A stretch of DNA of 7,373 nt, from the NCBI GenBank assembly GCA_009702305.1, contig WLIH01000120.1:1-7373 (forward strand), read 5' to 3'. Position 1 is the first letter of the stretch; each line of letters starts with the position of its first letter. The stretch is from Actinomycetota bacterium. GTDB lineage: Bacteria > Actinomycetota > Actinomycetes > Propionibacteriales > Nocardioidaceae. Positions 5,336-7,373 of the stretch are shown one piece after another. The notes beneath the pieces were generated by a model that saw only the letters and a list, made by a program, of their open reading frames with translations, did not search any database and was not told the DNA's origin. Made by a program: the position numbers and the translations under genes.

Positions 5336-5365
5336 GTCAGCGACGGTGACAGGCGGCACTGACAG
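5336..5365 (-). promoter_or_regulatory. RecA-NDp (PafBC)-like leaderless promoter of the four-cysteine gene
   Basis: On the minus strand, CTGTCAGTG (5365-5357) is followed by eight bases, then CACCGT (5348-5343), then seven bases and the ATG. The upstream element matches TTGTCRGTG at eight of nine positions with the exact N8 spacing. The -10 has C where TANNNT wants T. The geometry equals that of the divergent exonuclease promoter in this window. It is weaker because of the -10 mismatch. Confidence 0.5.
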
Positions 5366-5400
5366 TCCGAGGCGACGGCGTGTCGCGGCTCCGTCAGGGA

Positions 5401-6687
5401 TCAGTGCGTGACCAGGTCGATCAGCGTGCGCGAGCTGACCCCGCGGGCACCGGCGCGGCCGGTGCGGCTCAGCACCTGCTGGTCGTCGGTGACGACCAGG
5501 ACGACCCGGCCGGCGGGCTCGGCGTCGACGAGGTCGCCGATCACCTTGTCGGCGATCACGCCGCGCGGGCTGAACACGACCTTGACCCCGCGCGGCGGGG
5601 TCACCGGCGAGCGGGCCTCGGACTCCGCAGCGTCGAAGACGATCGTCGTCTCGGCGCCGGTGCGCGCGACCACCGGCGCCAGCGAGTTCATCAGGCGCAG
5701 CCGCTGGGTCTCGAGCGAGGAGCTCGGCCAGGCGGACTTGCTGACGTTGTAGCCGTCGACGATCAGCCGTGAGCGCGGCATCGCGAGGTAGCGCTCCAGC
5801 AGGGCCGGGCTGACCGGGACCTGCGGCTGCGGTGCGGTGTGCGACGGTGCGGCTGCGGCGAGCTCGGCCTCGACCCGGTCGGCCGGCGCTCCGGTGGCCG
5901 GCGGCAGCGCGAGCTCGCGGCGTAGCCCCGAGGCCGCGTCGATGATCGTGTCGAGGAGCAGGCGGGTGCGCACCGTGACCTCCTCGCGCTCGGCCCGCAC
6001 CGCGCGTCGCTCGCCGCCCGACTCGGCCTCGTAGCGCTCGACCAGGGCGCGCAGGCGGCGTACCTCCTTGTCGGCGGCCGAGGCCACCGCCTCGGCCTGC
6101 GCACGAGCCTCCACGGCGACGGTGAGCGCCTCCTGGACCTCCATGCCGGAGGACCGGTCGCTCTGGCGCAGCTCGGAGATCTTGCGGCGCAGCAAGGAGA
6201 CCTCGGCCTTGTACTCCTCGACCTGCTGGCGGTGGCTGGCCCGGATCTCGCGGATGCTCTGCTCCGCGTGCTCGAGCCGCTCCCGCAGCCGCTCCTCGCG
6301 CCCGGGGTCGGTCACCTCGGGCGTGCGCGCGACGACCTCGCTGACGGCCGGCCCCAACCGGGAGTCCCACCCCTCGGGGCGGATCAGCCAGTCGAGCGCC
6401 GCGGACTCCAGCGGGTCGGCGAGCGACCCGAGTCGCAGCGCCGAGACCTCCGCGGAGCGCTTGGCCGTGATCTGGACCGCGGCCCGCTCGCGCAGGGAGT
6501 CGTCGCGCAGCGCCTCGGTGATCGCCGTGCCTCCGAGCCGGGCACGACGGGCCGGGGCGAACGCCGCCACCCGGCGCAGCGACGGCGGCAGGTGCACGAC
6601 GTCGGGCAGCACCTCGGCGACCAGTGCGACGACCCTCGTCCGCACGGCCAGCGGCAGGGCGTCGAGCTGGAGGGCGGCCTCACTCAT
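5401..6687 (-). CDS. NYN domain protein with long coiled coil
   Basis: This is a 428-aa predicted cytosolic protein. Residues 1-125 form a helical N-terminal region of unknown role. Residues about 128-260 are charged heptad-rich coiled coil, and 265-295 are an Ala/Pro linker. Residues 307-428 form a YacP-type NYN (PIN-like) nuclease domain. The visible acidic residues of that fold are Asp311 in VDGYNV, Asp352 in VFDA, Asp380 in GVIADK and Asp401/402 in VVTDDQ. NYN domains bind and often cut RNA using Mg2+, so an RNA-processing role is likely but unproven. The ATG at 6687 is preceded by GGAGGGAG seven bases away, a strong ribosome site. It is transcribed away from the exonuclease gene, and the small four-cysteine gene follows after 65 bases. 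The acidic set looks intact, so an active nuclease is expected. Confidence 0.88.
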   Translation of the reverse strand: MSEAALQLDALPLAVRTRVVALVAEVLPDVVHLPPSLRRVAAFAPARRARLGGTAITEALRDDSLRERAAVQITAKRSAEVSALRLGSLADPLESAALDWLIRPEGWDSRLGPAVSEVVARTPEVTDPGREERLRERLEHAEQSIREIRASHRQQVEEYKAEVSLLRRKISELRQSDRSSGMEVQEALTVAVEARAQAEAVASAADKEVRRLRALVERYEAESGGERRAVRAEREEVTVRTRLLLDTIIDAASGLRRELALPPATGAPADRVEAELAAAAPSHTAPQPQVPVSPALLERYLAMPRSRLIVDGYNVSKSAWPSSSLETQRLRLMNSLAPVVARTGAETTIVFDAAESEARSPVTPPRGVKVVFSPRGVIADKVIGDLVDAEPAGRVVLVVTDDQQVLSRTGRAGARGVSSRTLIDLVTH

Positions 6688-6779
6688 CGGACGACTCCCT
6701 CCTCGGCCTCGTCGGTCGGATCCGCACGGACGATGTTCGTACGACGTCGCACGGCCTGCGCGACATCACGGTCGGCACC

Positions 6780-6785
6780 AGCCTA
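6780..6785 (-). promoter_or_regulatory. candidate -10 for the NYN gene
   Basis: TAGGCT on the minus strand matches TANNNT and would start transcription about 85 bases before the ATG at 6687. I see no good -35 at 16-18 bases upstream. That stretch overlaps the upstream element of the divergent exonuclease promoter. This is a weak call. Confidence 0.25.
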
Positions 6786-6805
6786 TTGCGCGCGTCGAAC
6801 GAGAA

Positions 6806-6838
6806 CTGTCGGTGTGCGGATCTACGGTCGTCGACATG
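6806..6838 (+). promoter_or_regulatory. RecA-NDp (PafBC-type) DNA-damage promoter, leaderless
   Basis: CTGTCGGTG (6806-6814), eight bases, then TACGGT (6823-6828) match the RecA-NDp consensus TTGTCRGTG-N8-TANNNT at every position except the first T. The ATG at 6836 lies seven bases after the -10. Transcription should therefore begin at or next to the start codon, giving a leaderless mRNA, in line with the lack of an SD sequence. In mycobacteria this motif is the binding element for the WYL-domain activator PafBC, the main LexA-independent DNA-damage regulator. It suggests induction of the exonuclease gene by DNA damage. Confidence 0.75.
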
Positions 6839-7373
6839 ACCAGCAGCGCGGTGGGGAGTCGCCCCACGTGGGAGGCGCAGCGCAGCTTCGACGAGCTGGG
6901 CCGCACCCTGCGCGAGGTCACTTTCTGCGTCGTCGACCTCGAGACCACCGGCGGCTCGGCCGCCGGCGGCTCGATGATCACCGAGATCGGAGCGGTCAAG
7001 GTCCGCGGCGGCGAGGTGCTCGGGGAGTTCCAGACGCTGGTCAACCCGCGCACCGAGATCCCGCCGTTCATCGCCGTCCTCACCGGCATCAGCAACCGGA
7101 TGGTCGCCGACGCACCGTCCATCGAGTCGGCGCTGCCGTCGTTCCTGGAGTTCGCGAGCGGGTGCGTCCTCGTGGCCCACAACGCGCCCTTCGACGTCGG
7201 GTTCCTGCAGCACTTCGCCGCCGAGCAGGGCCGGGCCTGGCCGCGCTTCGACATCGTCGACACCGCGCGCCTGGCGCGACGGGTCATCACCCGCGACGAC
7301 GCCCCCAACTGCAAGCTGTCCTCGCTGGCGCGCGCCTTCGGCTCGACCACGACGCCCAACCACCGCGCCCTGA
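6836..7373 (+). CDS. DEDDh (DnaQ-like) exonuclease domain protein, 3' end cut by window
   Basis: The first 179 residues of a 3'-5' exonuclease are visible and the frame is open at the window end. VVDLETTG (32-39) carries Exo I Asp34 and Glu36, HNAPFDVGF (115-123) carries Exo II Asp120, and NHRAL (175-179) carries Exo III His176. The last catalytic Asp should lie just beyond the edge. The N-terminal style (WEAQRSFDELGRTLREVTFCVVDLETTGG) matches the actinobacterial proteins in which this domain is followed by a UvrC-like GIY-YIG region (Rv2191 type). The full protein is therefore probably over 500 aa with a repair role; the second domain is not visible and is inferred. No SD sequence precedes the ATG, which fits a leaderless mRNA from the promoter at 6806-6828. 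The gene is divergent from the NYN gene with 148 bases between starts. Confidence 0.92.
   Translation, partial: MTSSAVGSRPTWEAQRSFDELGRTLREVTFCVVDLETTGGSAAGGSMITEIGAVKVRGGEVLGEFQTLVNPRTEIPPFIAVLTGISNRMVADAPSIESALPSFLEFASGCVLVAHNAPFDVGFLQHFAAEQGRAWPRFDIVDTARLARRVITRDDAPNCKLSSLARAFGSTTTPNHRAL

Noticed and set aside
5335..5364. Inverted repeat TGTCAG/CTGACA around an 18-base centre as an operator.
   Set aside because: One arm coincides with the RecA-NDp-like element and the other with the start codon region. The promoter reading fits the spacing better, though a dyad function is not excluded.
5336..6370. Upstream extension of the four-cysteine frame, giving 413 aa.
   Set aside because: The added part overlaps the NYN gene in another frame and is Arg/Gly/Pro-rich noise. 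Only the last 68 residues look like protein.
6795..6808. LexA (SOS) box suggested by TCGAAC at 6795-6800.
   Set aside because: Only one half-site matches. The other half (ACTGTC) does not fit GTTCGA, and the PafBC-type motif explains the region better.

Overview
This window looks like chromosomal DNA of a high-GC actinobacterium. The best guess is Nocardioides or a close relative, inferred only from GC content, codon bias and protein style. Supporting signs are G/C-ending codons throughout, GTG starts, a leaderless promoter of the TANNNT-N7-ATG kind, an actinobacterial DEDDh exonuclease and a ydaO-type (c-di-AMP) riboswitch ahead of an NlpC/P60 gene. No mobile element, tRNA, rRNA or CRISPR array was seen.

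Left part (1-1238, + strand): three tandem 70-aa Flp (type IVb) pilin genes at 40, 508 and 948. Each has a class III prepilin leader and a strong Shine-Dalgarno (SD) sequence, and each is preceded by a small TGAGG/CCTCA hairpin. The spacers carry several near-perfect inverted repeats, including an 18-bp hairpin that closes the cluster against the convergent genes. No other pilus assembly (tad/cpa) genes lie inside the window.

Middle part (1239-5060, - strand): an apparent operon transcribed right to left. A likely promoter (near 5002-5031) is followed by a c-di-AMP riboswitch (about 4809-4960), a secreted coiled-coil NlpC/P60 hydrolase, a membrane-anchored HExxH (gluzincin-like) protein and a Ste24-like M48 membrane protease. 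The junctions are a zero or very small gap and a 4-base GTGA overlap. The most upstream ATG of the NlpC/P60 frame lies inside the riboswitch, so the GTG at 4782 is the better start. The picture is a cell-envelope hydrolase and protease operon under second-messenger control.

Right part (5129-7373): on the - strand, an NYN-domain coiled-coil protein is followed by a 68-aa four-cysteine protein. Divergent to them, a DEDDh exonuclease gene of the actinobacterial DnaQ/UvrC-like type runs off the right edge. The exonuclease has a near-perfect RecA-NDp (PafBC-type) DNA-damage promoter placed for leaderless transcription. The small four-cysteine gene carries the same upstream element with identical spacing but a weaker -10, which suggests this unrecognised small protein may be DNA-damage responsive.
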